Notes: generated by a model not told the origin, from the letters alone. A stretch of 64,000 nt of DNA from Actinoplanes utahensis (GCF_016862455.1 NZ_BOMZ01000042.1:62001-126000), one strand, 5' to 3'. Numbered from the stretch's first letter, positions 54,086 to 62,620 are shown. Numbers and translations are program-made.

Positions 54086-54658
54086 ATGGGCATGACGGGG
54101 AGACGGGAGACGGCGGAGCAGCGGCGCGCGGCGGTGCGCGCCATGGCCGAGGCCGACAGGTGGAGGAAGGCGCGGTGGACGTCCCCGCGAACCGTTCCCG
54201 GCGACCGCCGGATGCCGACGTGGGGGCTGCTGCTGGCGACGGTGGCGGGATGGCTGGTGTTCAACGCCGGGGCGACGATCGGGCGGCACACCGGTGGTGA
54301 CTTCGGTGACGCCTCGGTCGAGGGCACCGCGACCGTGGAGCGGTGCGAGCGGCGCGGGCCCCTGACCGTATTGCAGGGCATCGGCTTCTACGACGTCTGT
54401 TATCTGTGGGTGGAGTGGGACCGCGAGGGGTGGAGGCAGTACCCCGCCGAGCGGATCCTCGTCGAGGAGGCCGGCTTCTTCAAAGGTGAGCAGCCCGGCG
54501 ACCGGATCCGGATCGGCTACGGCATCTCCCGGCCGGAGTTGCGCGAGTCGCCGGCCCACGTGCTGGCGATGATCGCCCTCTGCGCGGCCGGCGGCTCGAT
54601 CTTCCTCGTCGGCAGTCTCGTCCTGCTCAAACGCTATATGGCGTGGGCGTTCCGATGA
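54086..54658 (+). CDS. two-helix membrane protein with extracytoplasmic domain (DUF6346-like)
   Basis: 190 residues. A basic cytoplasmic N-terminus, helix 1 (WGLLLATVAGWLVFNAGATI, ~47), an outside domain (~68-155) with three cysteines (ATVERCERRG, FYDVCYLW) and helix 2 (MIALCAAGGSIFLVGSLVLL). It resembles actinobacterial DUF6346 proteins; function unknown. Its last 32 bp overlap the opposing STAS gene. ATG 54086 or 54092. Confidence 0.75.
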   Translation: MGMTGRRETAEQRRAAVRAMAEADRWRKARWTSPRTVPGDRRMPTWGLLLATVAGWLVFNAGATIGRHTGGDFGDASVEGTATVERCERRGPLTVLQGIGFYDVCYLWVEWDREGWRQYPAERILVEEAGFFKGEQPGDRIRIGYGISRPELRESPAHVLAMIALCAAGGSIFLVGSLVLLKRYMAWAFR

Positions 54659-55010
54659 GGTCGCCGGTCCAGTCGTCGGGGGCGTAGAGGGTCTCGGGCT
54701 CGCAGAGCCCGGTCAGGGCGAGCGCCTGCCGGATGTGGCCGTGCGCGTTGACGATCTCGTACCCGTGGCCGGCGCGCAGCGCTCTGGTGTATCCGACGAG
54801 CAGCAGGTCGATGCATTCGCTGCCGATCGACTCGACAGCCGACACGTCGACGAAGACGCGCAGGCCCCGGCGGCCGGAGGCGAAGGTGTCCCGCATCGCG
54901 GTGCGCAGCACCCGGCCGGCGTCGCGGTCGAAGGCGCCGCTCAGGTGCAGATGGACGGTGATTCCCGTCCGGCCGCGGGTTCGCTGGATCTCATAATGCG
55001 GGTCGGTCAT
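54627..55010 (-). CDS. STAS-domain anti-sigma factor antagonist
   Basis: 127 residues. The STAS fold is visible in ITVHLHLSGAFDRDAGRVL, LRVFVDVSAVESIGSECIDLLL and YEIVNAHGHIRQALALTG. SpoIIAA-type antagonists are phosphorylated on the Ser/Thr after the DxS motif: here DVSAVESIGSE supplies candidates. It should release a sigma factor by binding an RsbW-like kinase, but no kinase or sigma gene adjoins. ATG 55010 or GTG 55016. Confidence 0.88.
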   Translation of the reverse strand: MTDPHYEIQRTRGRTGITVHLHLSGAFDRDAGRVLRTAMRDTFASGRRGLRVFVDVSAVESIGSECIDLLLVGYTRALRAGHGYEIVNAHGHIRQALALTGLCEPETLYAPDDWTGDLIGTPTPYSV

Positions 55011-55079
55011 GTACACGGATGTACTCGCCGATGATTACAGCGGCCCTAACGGCGCATGACACGTGACCAGGCTTACAGG

Positions 55080-55397
55080 TCAGGACGGACCGTAATCACG
55101 CTCCACGGTGGCGACCCGGACCCGGTAGTCGCGGTACCAGATCTCGCGTCCGCGCTGCTGAGCGACCAGATGGGCGGCGACGTCCTTCCAGGCGCGGGCG
55201 GCTGCCTGATCAACCCAGTAGGAGACCGTGATTCCGGTCTCCTCCCGGGCCGATTCGATGCCCAGATAGCCGGGTTGGCGTTCGGCGAGCCGCTCCATGG
55301 CGGCGGCCATCGCCGCATATCCCTGATCACCCTCCGTACGCAGCGACGTGAAGATGACCGCTACGTACGGCGGTTCCGGTGTGGCCGCGATCGACAT
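55080..55397 (-). CDS. ABM-family (antibiotic biosynthesis monooxygenase-like) protein
   Basis: 105 residues of the dimeric alpha/beta barrel type: YVAVIFTSLRT, AMERLAERQPGYLGIESARE, ITVSYWVDQAAARAWKDVAAHLVAQQRGREIWYRDYRVRVATV. Members degrade heme, oxidise quinols or have unknown roles. Its ATG is 4 bp from the stop of the upstream GH5 gene, so it is the second gene of that transcript. Confidence 0.88.
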   Translation of the reverse strand: MSIAATPEPPYVAVIFTSLRTEGDQGYAAMAAAMERLAERQPGYLGIESAREETGITVSYWVDQAAARAWKDVAAHLVAQQRGREIWYRDYRVRVATVERDYGPS

Positions 55398-55401
55398 CCG
55401 C

Positions 55402-57159
55402 TCATCCTGGCACGACCGCCGCCCAGGCCAGGAGTTCGGTCCGCACGGCGGCGAGGGTGGCCGCCGGCACCGTCGCCACGTCGGCGGCGTTCACGACGAG
55501 GGCGACGTGCACGGTCCCCGGCGCCGAGCCGCCCGCGTCGAGCAGCAGCCGCCGGGCGGTGGTGGCGCCGACCTCGGTGGCGACCGCGATCGGGCCGCTT
55601 CCGGCGAGCCCGGACCGGGTGCCGAGGTCGGAGACGACGACGGTCCGGCCGGTGGGGAACGATGCGGGCAGATGCAGTTCGGTGGGCGCGCCGATCGGGG
55701 TCGCCGGTTCCCGCCAGAGCAGCACGCCGTACTGCCGGCCGGCGACCAGCCCGGCGATCGCCGGCAGCCGGGACGGCACGGTCAGCCACGCCTGCTGACG
55801 GCCGGCGCCGGCGAACCCGTCCCGGGCCAGGTCCTCGTACCCGAAGGCGATCGTGGATCCGGCCACCGCGCTGGGGAAGAGCCGGTCGAGCACCCGCCGG
55901 TCCAGCCGCAGCGCCCCGTTCGCGATGACCGAGTGGTCCTCGCCGTTCCAGGCGTCCCCCTCGGTCTGAATCCTGGCCGGGTTCCCGTTCATCGCCTCGC
56001 GGTGCTGCCCGCTGTAGACGTCCCACTGCCACTGGGTGGCCGACAGCACCGGGCCGGACGCGGCCGGGTCGTTCCAGAACGCGCTGCCGGGCAGCCGCGA
56101 GTCGAGCCCCTGGTACATGGCGCGGATCATCCACGGGGTGCGGGAGGCGTCCATCGAGTTGCCGAACTCGGAGACGAACGCGCTGGTGCCGAGCGCGGCG
56201 GCGCGGTCGCGGATCCGGTTCATCGCGGCGCTGTAGGTGCCGTCGGCGGCCGCGGTCGGGTCCAGGGTCATCCGGGCGCCGTCGTAGTAGTGGCTGTTGA
56301 ACACGTACCGGGTGCCGAGCGGCGGGATCGTGCTGAAGCCGCCGGCCTCGCCGAACGTGGTGTTCCAGAAGACCAGCGGTTCGGCGTACACCGGCAGCGA
56401 CGTCCAGCCGGCGGCGTCCATCACGGCCCGGAACCGTTGATGGAACGGCAGCAGCCAAGTGGCCTCCCAGGTGGTTCCGGAGGCGCCGTCGAGCCCGCCG
56501 TCGAACGGCTCGTTGAACGGGTCGACGCCGAGCATCATCGACAGGTCGAGCCGTTGCCGCAGGTGGGTGAGCGCGGTGCGGGCCTGGGCCAGGTACGCGT
56601 CCTGCACCCCGTGCCGGTTGCGCCAGAAGTCGTACATCGCCGACCGGACGGCGCCGTTGGTGAGCATGTTCTGGCCCCACAGCAGGCAGATGCCGCAGGA
56701 CTCGTCCGGATAGGTCCCGGCGTCGATCACCCATTTCGGGGCGCCGTCGCCGGTGTACCAGCTGTCCGGGTCGAACAGGTGCGACGAGTACAGATCCTGG
56801 TGGTAGTCGAGCAGCACCCGGATGCCGCGGTCGGTGAACTGCCGGATCTGGTCGGCGGCCCGGTCCAGGTACGCGGTGTCGATCCGGTCCCGGGCCGGCT
56901 GCACCCCCTCCCAGCTGATCAGGAAGCGGATCGCGTTGGCGCCGGTCAGGTCGCGCATCAGGGTCGCGGCACCGGCCGCGTCGGCGGTGGTACGAAACGG
57001 CAGGAGCCCGTTCTCGTACAGCTTGGTGCTGCCGGAGACGTTGAAGCCGCGCAGCACGATCTGGCGGCCGGAGGGATCCGTGGGGGCGGCTTCGACGGGT
57101 TGCGCCGGAACCGCCACACCCACCACGAGCAGCAGAAGTGTGACGAGGAAGGCCCGCAT
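55402..57159 (-). CDS. secreted glycoside hydrolase family 5 (endoglycoceramidase-like)
   Basis: 585 residues. Signal peptide 1-25 (FLVTLLLLVVGVAVPAQPVEA). TIM-barrel catalytic domain to ~470: IVLRGFNVSGSTKL, ANAIRFLISWEGVQP, GIRVLLDYHQDLYSSHLF, acid/base Glu in VDPFNEPFDG (~217) and nucleophile Glu in FVSEFGNSMD (~335). A beta-sandwich domain follows, giving the endoglycosylceramidase layout that cleaves glycolipids or beta-glycosides. ATG 57159. Probably cotranscribed with the ABM gene; the secreted metalloprotease upstream is on the same strand. Confidence 0.92.
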   Translation of the reverse strand: MRAFLVTLLLLVVGVAVPAQPVEAAPTDPSGRQIVLRGFNVSGSTKLYENGLLPFRTTADAAGAATLMRDLTGANAIRFLISWEGVQPARDRIDTAYLDRAADQIRQFTDRGIRVLLDYHQDLYSSHLFDPDSWYTGDGAPKWVIDAGTYPDESCGICLLWGQNMLTNGAVRSAMYDFWRNRHGVQDAYLAQARTALTHLRQRLDLSMMLGVDPFNEPFDGGLDGASGTTWEATWLLPFHQRFRAVMDAAGWTSLPVYAEPLVFWNTTFGEAGGFSTIPPLGTRYVFNSHYYDGARMTLDPTAAADGTYSAAMNRIRDRAAALGTSAFVSEFGNSMDASRTPWMIRAMYQGLDSRLPGSAFWNDPAASGPVLSATQWQWDVYSGQHREAMNGNPARIQTEGDAWNGEDHSVIANGALRLDRRVLDRLFPSAVAGSTIAFGYEDLARDGFAGAGRQQAWLTVPSRLPAIAGLVAGRQYGVLLWREPATPIGAPTELHLPASFPTGRTVVVSDLGTRSGLAGSGPIAVATEVGATTARRLLLDAGGSAPGTVHVALVVNAADVATVPAATLAAVRTELLAWAAVVPG

Positions 57160-57200
57160 GTATCGACGGTAATCACTTCGTCACATTATCGATACCCCCC

Positions 57201-57926
57201 TCAGCGGCGGTCCTTCAGGCAACCGGACGCCTTGCCGACCCGGCGCAGGCCGGTCAGGTCGCCGGCGCCCCACACCGCCTTCTTCGAGGTGATCGTGTGG
57301 TACATGATCTGGCTCTTGTCGTTCTGGTCCGGGTGGCCCAGGCCGATCGCGTGCCCGATCTCGTGCATCAGCACCGCACCGGTGGTGCCACCGCGGACCG
57401 CCCCGAACCCACGTGCCATCGACTTGACCGCGGGCGCGTTGAGCACCACCGAACCCTCGACCATCCGCAGCGCGTCGGCGCCGGTCGTGGTGTACGCGGT
57501 CTGCCAGGCGCCGCCGCCCATGCCCAGCGCCTTCGCGCCGGACGGCAGCCACTTGCTGTGCGTGCCCGGGTTCACCCAGGCGACGACGATCTCGGTGCCC
57601 GCCGGGTACTTCCCGGTGAAGCCCTTGTTCGCCTGCGGGATCACGGTCGTCGTCCCGGCGTACCGGAAGGTCAGGCCGGTGGCCGCGGCGATCCGGGCGA
57701 ACGCCGTCTTGACCTCGGGCAGCGAGTTCTTCGGGGCCCGGTCCAGATTGACCCGGTAGTCGATCGCGCCGCCGCAGGGGTTCCAGCGGGCGATCAGCCC
57801 GGCGCCCCGGGTCTGGCTCATGAACGCGAAGGACCGGGCGCTGCCGGCCGCGGCGGCCTGCGCCACTCCGGGCAGGGCGGTCACCAGCGCCGTGACCGTG
57901 GCAAGGAGGAGCAGGGCACGCTTCAT
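57201..57926 (-). CDS. secreted matrixin-like (M10) zinc metalloprotease
   Basis: 241 residues. Signal peptide 1-25 (LLLLATVTALVTALPGVAQA). The catalytic domain has IDYRVNLDRAP, GLTFRYAG, AGTEIVVAWVNPGTHSKW and the zinc site VLMHEIGHAIGLGHPD (~198) followed by the Met-turn in SQIMYHTI. Two cysteines near the ends (WNPCGGA, SGCLKDRR) may form a disulfide. No propeptide Cys switch is visible. Extracellular protein degradation; ATG 57926. Confidence 0.92.
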   Translation of the reverse strand: MKRALLLLATVTALVTALPGVAQAAAAGSARSFAFMSQTRGAGLIARWNPCGGAIDYRVNLDRAPKNSLPEVKTAFARIAAATGLTFRYAGTTTVIPQANKGFTGKYPAGTEIVVAWVNPGTHSKWLPSGAKALGMGGGAWQTAYTTTGADALRMVEGSVVLNAPAVKSMARGFGAVRGGTTGAVLMHEIGHAIGLGHPDQNDKSQIMYHTITSKKAVWGAGDLTGLRRVGKASGCLKDRR

Positions 57927-57954
57927 CTGCAGGCGATTCCGTTCTGTCGTGGAA

Positions 57955-58410
57955 TCACCAGGATGTGAGCAGCCCGGTGCCGTCCTGGTCGGTGTGTGGT
58001 TGCCGTCCGGTTGCGTGTTTCTTCTGCTGGTGGAGCCGCGCGTCGGCGACGGCGTAGAGGCTGTCGAAGTCCGCGCCGTCGACGTCCAGGACCGCGACGC
58101 CGATGCTCGCCCCGGTCCGCGCGGCCAGCGCCGAACGCACCCGGGCCGCGCTCGACGGATCACCGAGCAGCGCCACGAACTCGTCGCCGCCCAGCCGGCC
58201 CACGATGTCGTGCGCGTGGACCTGCTCGCGCAGCGTCGCCGCCACCCAGGTCAGCAACTCGTCACCGGCCGCGGCACGACGCGGCACCTCCCCTGCTGGC
58301 CTGGACCCCGCATTCATCGGCGCGCCCCGGCCGGGCTTGAGGCTTCCGCTCCAGCGATGCGCAGCCTCCAGACCCGCACCCCGCAGAACCCTCGTCCCGA
58401 AGACCCTCAC
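57955..58410 (-). pseudogene. truncated diguanylate cyclase (GGDEF) remnant
   Basis: Residues from about 47 on match the second half of a GGDEF domain: GDELLTWVAATLREQV, DIVGRLGGDEFVALLGD, TGASIGVAVLDVDGADFDSLYAVADARLHQQKKHA. The first half (DxDxFKxxND and GHxxGD strands) is gone. The break lies near 58290, where the sequence changes to unrelated Pro/Gly-rich text. Without the metal- and substrate-binding half it cannot make c-di-GMP. Remnant of a deletion. Confidence 0.75.
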
Positions 58411-58545
58411 CCCGGAGAACCGTCACCCCCAGAGAACCTTCACCCCGGAAGGCCCTCGCCCCCGAGAACCGTCACTCCGGAAGACCCCTCGCCACCGGGA
58501 AGGCCCTCGTCCCGGAGGACCCGGCAGGTGGGTTTCACCCCTGCG
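58360..58545. repeat. CCCGGAGAACCCTCACC-type degenerate repeat
   Basis: About nine ~20-bp units such as CCCCGGAGAACCGTCACCCC and CCGGAAGGCCCTCGCCCC lie between the GGDEF remnant and the DUF2231 gene, filling the space where the rest of the cyclase gene would be. Confidence 0.7.
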
Positions 58546-58642
58546 CGCCACCCGTTCACCCGCTCGGGGTGACGCCTGACGGGCCTCGCCGATCGACCGT
58601 GAGGTGTTCCGTTCCGACCGGCACGCCAGGGGGAACCGTCGC

Positions 58643-59083
58643 ATGCAGAGCCGTCTCCGTCTCGGGGGTCACGGGGTGCAGCCGTTGCTGCTGATGTTCC
58701 CGCTCGGCCTGTTCTGGATGGCGTTCGTCTTCGACCTGGCCACCCTGCTCGGCGCTCCCGCGATGATCGGCACCGTCGCCTACTGGAACATCGTGGCCGG
58801 CCTGGTGGGCGGCCTCCCCGCCGCGGTCGCCGCCGGCGTCGACGCCTTCTCCGCGGTGGGCCCGGAGTCGACCCGGATCGGTTTCCTGGCTCTGCTCCTC
58901 GACGTCGGTGTGCTGATCGTCTTCGCGGTGCTGGCCCTGATGCGCGTCCGCACCCCCGACCGCGCCGCCGATCCGGGCCTGCTCCTCCTCGAACTGTGCG
59001 GCCTGCTGGTGGCCGCCTTCGGCGCCTGGTTCAGCGGACGCTTCGCCGACCCCCGCGCCCCCGTCGCCGAGTCCCTCCGCTGA
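58643..59083 (+). CDS. DUF2231 membrane protein
   Basis: 146 residues, four helices. The DUF2231 signature GHGVQPLLLMFPLGLFWMAFVFDLATLL opens the protein, followed by AYWNIVAGLVGGLPAAVAAGVDAFSA. Function unknown. ATG 58643 is preferred to an upstream in-frame ATG at 58604. It is the left neighbour of the large palindromic element and converges on HdeD. Confidence 0.85.
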   Translation: MQSRLRLGGHGVQPLLLMFPLGLFWMAFVFDLATLLGAPAMIGTVAYWNIVAGLVGGLPAAVAAGVDAFSAVGPESTRIGFLALLLDVGVLIVFAVLALMRVRTPDRAADPGLLLLELCGLLVAAFGAWFSGRFADPRAPVAESLR

Positions 59084-59100
59084 CCGCCGTAGCGACCACA

Positions 59101-59228
59101 CTGATCACTTCCGGTCCGCGGCGCTTCTCTCCAACCTTTCGCCGGTACGGGCCACGCACCGTCCCGTGCCTCGCGGCGGCCACGGCAGGCGTCCCCTCAC
59201 GACCGTCCCCCGGTGCCACTCATGCATG
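59101..59228. repeat. left terminal inverted repeat of family C element
   Basis: About 128 bp whose reverse complement matches 59968-60098 at most positions: GATCACTTCCGGTCCGCGGC, CCGGTACGGGCCACGCACCG, GGCAGGCGTCCCCTCACGAC and GGTGCCACTCATGCATG all have partners. It starts 17 bp after the DUF2231 stop. Confidence 0.85.
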
Positions 59229-59417
59229 CACGGCGCGGTCACCCCACCGAGCGCGGTGAAAGGAAACCTCGTCCGCCTACCGGCGGCGTATGGTCACCCC
59301 TTCTTCGCACGTCACGTACGAGATCTGAGCGAACCGGTGGGTCTGCTCCCCCCGGTTCACCAGGACCTTCTCCGTCACGTCCTCAGCGGGCGTCTCGTCT
59401 CCGGGGCGCCGTGCGGC

Positions 59418-59449
59418 GATCTTGATCGATTCACCCCGTTTTTCAAGTC
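59418..59449. repeat. family A palindrome, decayed copy 7
   Basis: GATCTTGATCGATTCACC is followed by CCGTTTTTCAAGTC: left arm and part of the right arm, with the loop deleted. Confidence 0.55.
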
Positions 59450-59529
59450 TTCTGCTCGGTTGCCGAGGCGGCGGGCGCCTCGCCGTCCCGCCGTCCCGCG
59501 GTCCCGCGGTCCCGCCGTCCCGCCGTCCC

Positions 59530-59577
59530 GATCTTGGACGATAGACCACCGGAATCGATGGCAAATCGTCCAAGATC
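59530..59577. repeat. family A 48-bp palindrome, copy 6 (intergenic)
   Basis: GATCTTGGACGAT and ATCGTCCAAGATC are perfect 13-bp arms; the inner part is CCACCGGAATCGATGG. It lies near the centre of the family C element. Length is 48 bp, as in the in-gene copies. Confidence 0.85.
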
Positions 59578-59967
59578 GCGGCGCGAGGTCGATAAACGCC
59601 AGTCTGGCGAGACGGCGGAGCCGCGAGACAGCGAGGCGGCGAGGCGGCGAGGCGCAGCCGAGAAGAAGGCTCGTTTCCGAAGGCGAATCGATCACGATCT
59701 CGGTGGTCGGCGCTGAATCGGCTCACGACATCGAGGAATTGACGAGATCAGTAGAGAGTCGAGCAGAAGGCCCCGGTTCACCGCGGCCTCACAAGATCGA
59801 CAAGGGGTCGGGCAATCGGCCAGCAGGGTCAGTGCTGTCTCAGCGTGCGGGAGCAGCGGTGAGAGCCGGCCGGACAAGGTTCGCCGCTGCACGCGCGGAC
59901 GGTCCCCATCTACGGTTTGGTACGGGCCGCGGGTCGCCGCGCATGGCGGTTGGGGGCCGTGAGGGGC

Positions 59968-60098
59968 ATGTATGAGTGGCACCAGGGGGGGCGGCCGTGA
60001 GGGGACGCCTGCCGTGGCCGCCGCGAGGCACGGGACCGTGCGTGGCCCGTACCGGCGAAAGGGTGGAGAGCAGCCCGCGCGGACCGCGAGTGGTCAGG
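59968..60098. repeat. right terminal inverted repeat of family C element
   Basis: CATGTATGAGTGGCACCAGG, GTGAGGGGACGCCTGCCGTG, CGAGGCACGGGACCGTGCGT and GGCCCGTACCGGCGAAAGGG match the reverse complement of the left arm. Its outer end contains the stop codon of the HdeD gene (60094-60096). Confidence 0.85.
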
Positions 60099-60654
60099 GG
60101 TGGGCGGTGCGGAGGCCGGCGATCGCCGCGAGGACCAGGCAGATGCCGGCGAAGACCAGGGTGGTGGCGCCGATCAGGACGAAGGTCGCCAGACCCAGGC
60201 CGGGCCAGACCAGGACGGCGATGGAGGCGAGGACGATCAGCACGCCGACCGCGATCCGCCAGCCGCCGCCGGGCTCGCCGCGGCCGATGGTCAGGAAGAT
60301 CTCGCCGAGGCCGTCGACGATCCAGCCGAACGCGACGATCAGCAGCAGCAGGGACAGGGAGGTGGCCACGTTCGCCAGGCAGAGCACCCCGGCGACGAAG
60401 GCGATCAGGCCGAACAGGATGCCGAGGACCCGGTGCAGCGCGGGGACACCGGTGGTGACGAGCATCTGCATGATCCGGAAGGCGCCCAGGATCAGCAGGT
60501 TGATGCCGAAGACGAAGGCGACGACGCGCAGGGTGGCCTGCGGCCAGGCGAACGCGACGATGCCGAGGATGATGGTGGCCACGCCGGCGATGAGGCGCAG
60601 CCAGACCCGGGTGCGGGACGGTCCGATGGTGGTGATGTGGGTCGGCTCAGTCAT
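60094..60654 (-). CDS. HdeD/DUF308 family membrane protein
   Basis: 186 residues with six helices in three pairs, e.g. LRLIAGVATIILGIVAFAWP, VVAFVFGINLLILGAFRIMQ, LGILFGLIAFVAGVLCL. HdeD-type repeats with a conserved helix ending in WP. Linked to acid or envelope stress in enterobacteria; role here unknown. It overlaps the K+ channel gene by 8 bp (same strand), so it is translationally coupled to it. Confidence 0.88.
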   Translation of the reverse strand: MTEPTHITTIGPSRTRVWLRLIAGVATIILGIVAFAWPQATLRVVAFVFGINLLILGAFRIMQMLVTTGVPALHRVLGILFGLIAFVAGVLCLANVATSLSLLLLIVAFGWIVDGLGEIFLTIGRGEPGGGWRIAVGVLIVLASIAVLVWPGLGLATFVLIGATTLVFAGICLVLAAIAGLRTAHP

Positions 60655-61321
60655 TGCCGTCTCCTTTGGGTACGGGCTTCCAGGCCCGTGGACGCCAGTT
60701 CTCCACCACCTTGGCGACCGCGGTGACCAGGAACAGCTGTCCGGTCAGGGCTTGGACGACGGCGATGGTCTGTGCCGGGTTCCCGGCCGGGACCATGTCG
60801 CCGTACCCGGTGGTGGTGAGGGTGATGAAGCTGAAGAAGAGGACGCCGGGGAGTCCGGGGTCGCCGTCGTCGCCGAACAGTGGTCCCGGCTGGATCGCGG
60901 CGAGGCATTCGTAGGCGAACGCGAACGCCATGCCGATCAGCAGGTACGCGGCCAGAGCGCCCTGCATGGTCTGCACGTCGACGCCGCGGTGCCGGCCCAG
61001 GTCCCGGACGATCGAGAACGGGGCCAGCAGGTAGAGGACGCTGGCGGCCAGGAACGTGTAGCCGACCAGCGGCGAGTTCTGGGCGACCAGGTTGAGCACG
61101 GCCGCGGCAAGGGCAAGCGCAAACACCGCGGCGGCGGCCAGGCGCATGCCGGCCCGCGCCCCGGACACCCGTAGCGCCTGCCACACGGTGAGGGTCTGCA
61201 CGAACAGCAGCAGCACGACCATCCACCGGTTCGTGGCCAGCAGCGCGATCAGGTACGTACCGATGATCATCAACAGCACGAGCCCGTAGCCGCCGCGCGG
61301 CGGCCGGCCGATCGCCATCAT
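60647..61321 (-). CDS. K+ channel (two-pore-loop ion channel family)
   Basis: 224 residues, about six helices. The selectivity filter is FITLTTTGYGDMVPAG (~178) between the last two helices. N-terminal helices are LVLLMIIGTYLIALLATNRW and VVLLLFVQTLTVWQAL. No RCK/TrkA_N domain follows, and the arginine-rich S4 of voltage sensors is absent. It passes K+ across the plasma membrane. First gene of a pair with HdeD. Confidence 0.88.
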   Translation of the reverse strand: MMAIGRPPRGGYGLVLLMIIGTYLIALLATNRWMVVLLLFVQTLTVWQALRVSGARAGMRLAAAAVFALALAAAVLNLVAQNSPLVGYTFLAASVLYLLAPFSIVRDLGRHRGVDVQTMQGALAAYLLIGMAFAFAYECLAAIQPGPLFGDDGDPGLPGVLFFSFITLTTTGYGDMVPAGNPAQTIAVVQALTGQLFLVTAVAKVVENWRPRAWKPVPKGDGND

Positions 61322-61333
61322 CCCCGGCCCGAT

Positions 61334-61564
61334 TCAGAAACCGGGGCCGGGCACGTCCGACGACGGCAGCCGCCGCACCTCGATGAGGCGCAGGCCGAGC
61401 CCGTGGATCCGGGAGATCAGGCCGACGACGGCCGACTGGTCCGGTAAGGATCCGTGCAGCACGGTCTCCGGCGGTTCCACGGTCACCGTCAGATCCCGCA
61501 GGTCGGCGAGGATCTCCTCAGGGATCACTCCCGATACCCGTACCTGATATGTCGCCTCCGGCAT
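61334..61564 (-). CDS. small conserved protein (76 aa)
   Basis: 76 residues starting MPEATYQVRVSGVIPEEILADL, with beta-alpha-beta-like pattern VTVEPPETVLHGSLPDQSAVVGLISRIHGLGLRLIEVRRL. Proteins of this type are common beside stress and channel genes in actinobacteria. Function unknown. It lies 13 bp upstream of the K+ channel start on the same strand, so likely the leader gene of that operon. A longer frame upstream from 61618 lacks support. Confidence 0.7.
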   Translation of the reverse strand: MPEATYQVRVSGVIPEEILADLRDLTVTVEPPETVLHGSLPDQSAVVGLISRIHGLGLRLIEVRRLPSSDVPGPGF

Positions 61565-61619
61565 GACCCGCCCCTCCCGTCGTTCCTGCCAGCTTTCGCC
61601 TCGTCCCGGATCGGCCACG

Positions 61620-62483
61620 TCATCCCGGAGGGATGACGGATTCGGGGCCCCGCACCCGGGCGTGGAACAGCCCGGCCCGGAACAGCCGTTCCAGACGCCG
61701 CACGGTGAACGGGTGCGACATCGGCAGTTGGGCGATCTCCACCCAGAAGCCCCGCAGCTGCTGTCCCTGCCGGACCAGTTGCTCCACGTCGGTGGTGTGC
61801 TCGGTGTGCCGTCCCGAGGCGAGCAGGACCAGGCCGGACGCGCCGCCCGGGGCGAGCCGGGCGCCGTGCCGGTCGCAGGAGTACTCGCGCAGCCGGGACA
61901 GGGCCGGGCCGAGCAGCGGGATCCGCTCTGAGTAGGCGACCGACAGCTGGTACCAGAGCGACACGTGGTGCAGCCGGATGTGGCCCAGTTCGTGGCCGAG
62001 GATGAACCGCAGCCCCTCCCGGTTGTTCTGCTGCAGGTTGACGAACAGCTCGTTGGCCAGGACCACGTAGTCGTGGCCGGTGGCCTGGGCGGCGAACGCG
62101 TTGAGGGTGCCGTTGCCGTTGGCCAGGTAGAGGTTCGGGCGGCGCTTCAGGCCCAGCTCGTGGGAGAACTCGTCCATGGTGCGGTAGAGGTCGCCGTACT
62201 GGCGCGGGGACAGCTCGACGGCGGTGCCGCGGATCGACGCCCGCTGCGTCTCACGGATCACCACCAGCGCCGGGACCAGCAGCAACAGCCCGATCACCGC
62301 GGACCGGACGGCGGCCGCCCAGCCGGTGCCCTGGAAGCGTTCCAGCAGCAGCGGCAGCGTGATCGCGGCCTGGACGATCAACGCGATGATGATCACGTTG
62401 AGGACCACCATGAAGATGTAGAAGGGCAGCTCGGCGGGATGCCGCAGCGGACCTTCCGGTCGGTGCCGTGAGGACGTGGACAC
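61620..62483 (-). CDS. M48-family membrane zinc peptidase (HtpX-like)
   Basis: 287 residues. Two N-terminal helices (FYIFMVVLNVIIIALIVQAAI and VIGLLLLVPALVVI), then the zinc motif ILGHELGHIRLHH (~175) and third ligand Glu in REYSCDRHGARLAPGG (~215). LYLANGNGTLNAFAAQ and VVLANELFVN are usual for the family. It degrades or processes membrane proteins under stress. GTG 62483 with AGGAG at 8 bases; a frame upstream to 62519 is less likely. Confidence 0.9.
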   Translation of the reverse strand: MSTSSRHRPEGPLRHPAELPFYIFMVVLNVIIIALIVQAAITLPLLLERFQGTGWAAAVRSAVIGLLLLVPALVVIRETQRASIRGTAVELSPRQYGDLYRTMDEFSHELGLKRRPNLYLANGNGTLNAFAAQATGHDYVVLANELFVNLQQNNREGLRFILGHELGHIRLHHVSLWYQLSVAYSERIPLLGPALSRLREYSCDRHGARLAPGGASGLVLLASGRHTEHTTDVEQLVRQGQQLRGFWVEIAQLPMSHPFTVRRLERLFRAGLFHARVRGPESVIPPG

Positions 62484-62620
62484 GACGGATCTCCTGTTCT
62501 GCCGGTTTCCGGTGACCATCCGCCGTGCGGCGCCCGCGCGCCTCATCCCGCCGGAATGAGGACCGGTCCCGGCCGCGGCGGGAGGCTGCACATCACGCAG
62601 GTACGCCGGAGGAGGAACCC

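Larger units (their letters stand above)
59229..59967. mobile_element. interior of palindromic family C element (no convincing gene)
   Basis: A 740-bp gene-free interior. From outside in: a GAACCGG...CCGGTTC hairpin (~59332-59361), a damaged family A palindrome (59418-59449), CCGTCCCG nonamer-type repeats (59488-59530), an intact family A palindrome (59530-59577), GAGGCGGC repeats (59606-59655) and a right-hand GAATCGATCACGATC (59684-59700) that mirrors the left GATCTTGATCGATTC. The long frames here are Arg/Pro-rich and lack domain motifs. The layout suggests a non-autonomous palindromic element or a decayed inverted duplication. Confidence 0.55.

Noticed and set aside
59166..59975. 269-codon frame inside the palindromic element
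   Set aside because: Composition follows the repeats, the strands are mirror-like, and no domain, RBS or codon pattern supports coding.
59101..60098. Insertion sequence with transposase
   Set aside because: Inverted ends are present but no transposase motif is found inside on either strand, so only a non-autonomous element can be proposed.
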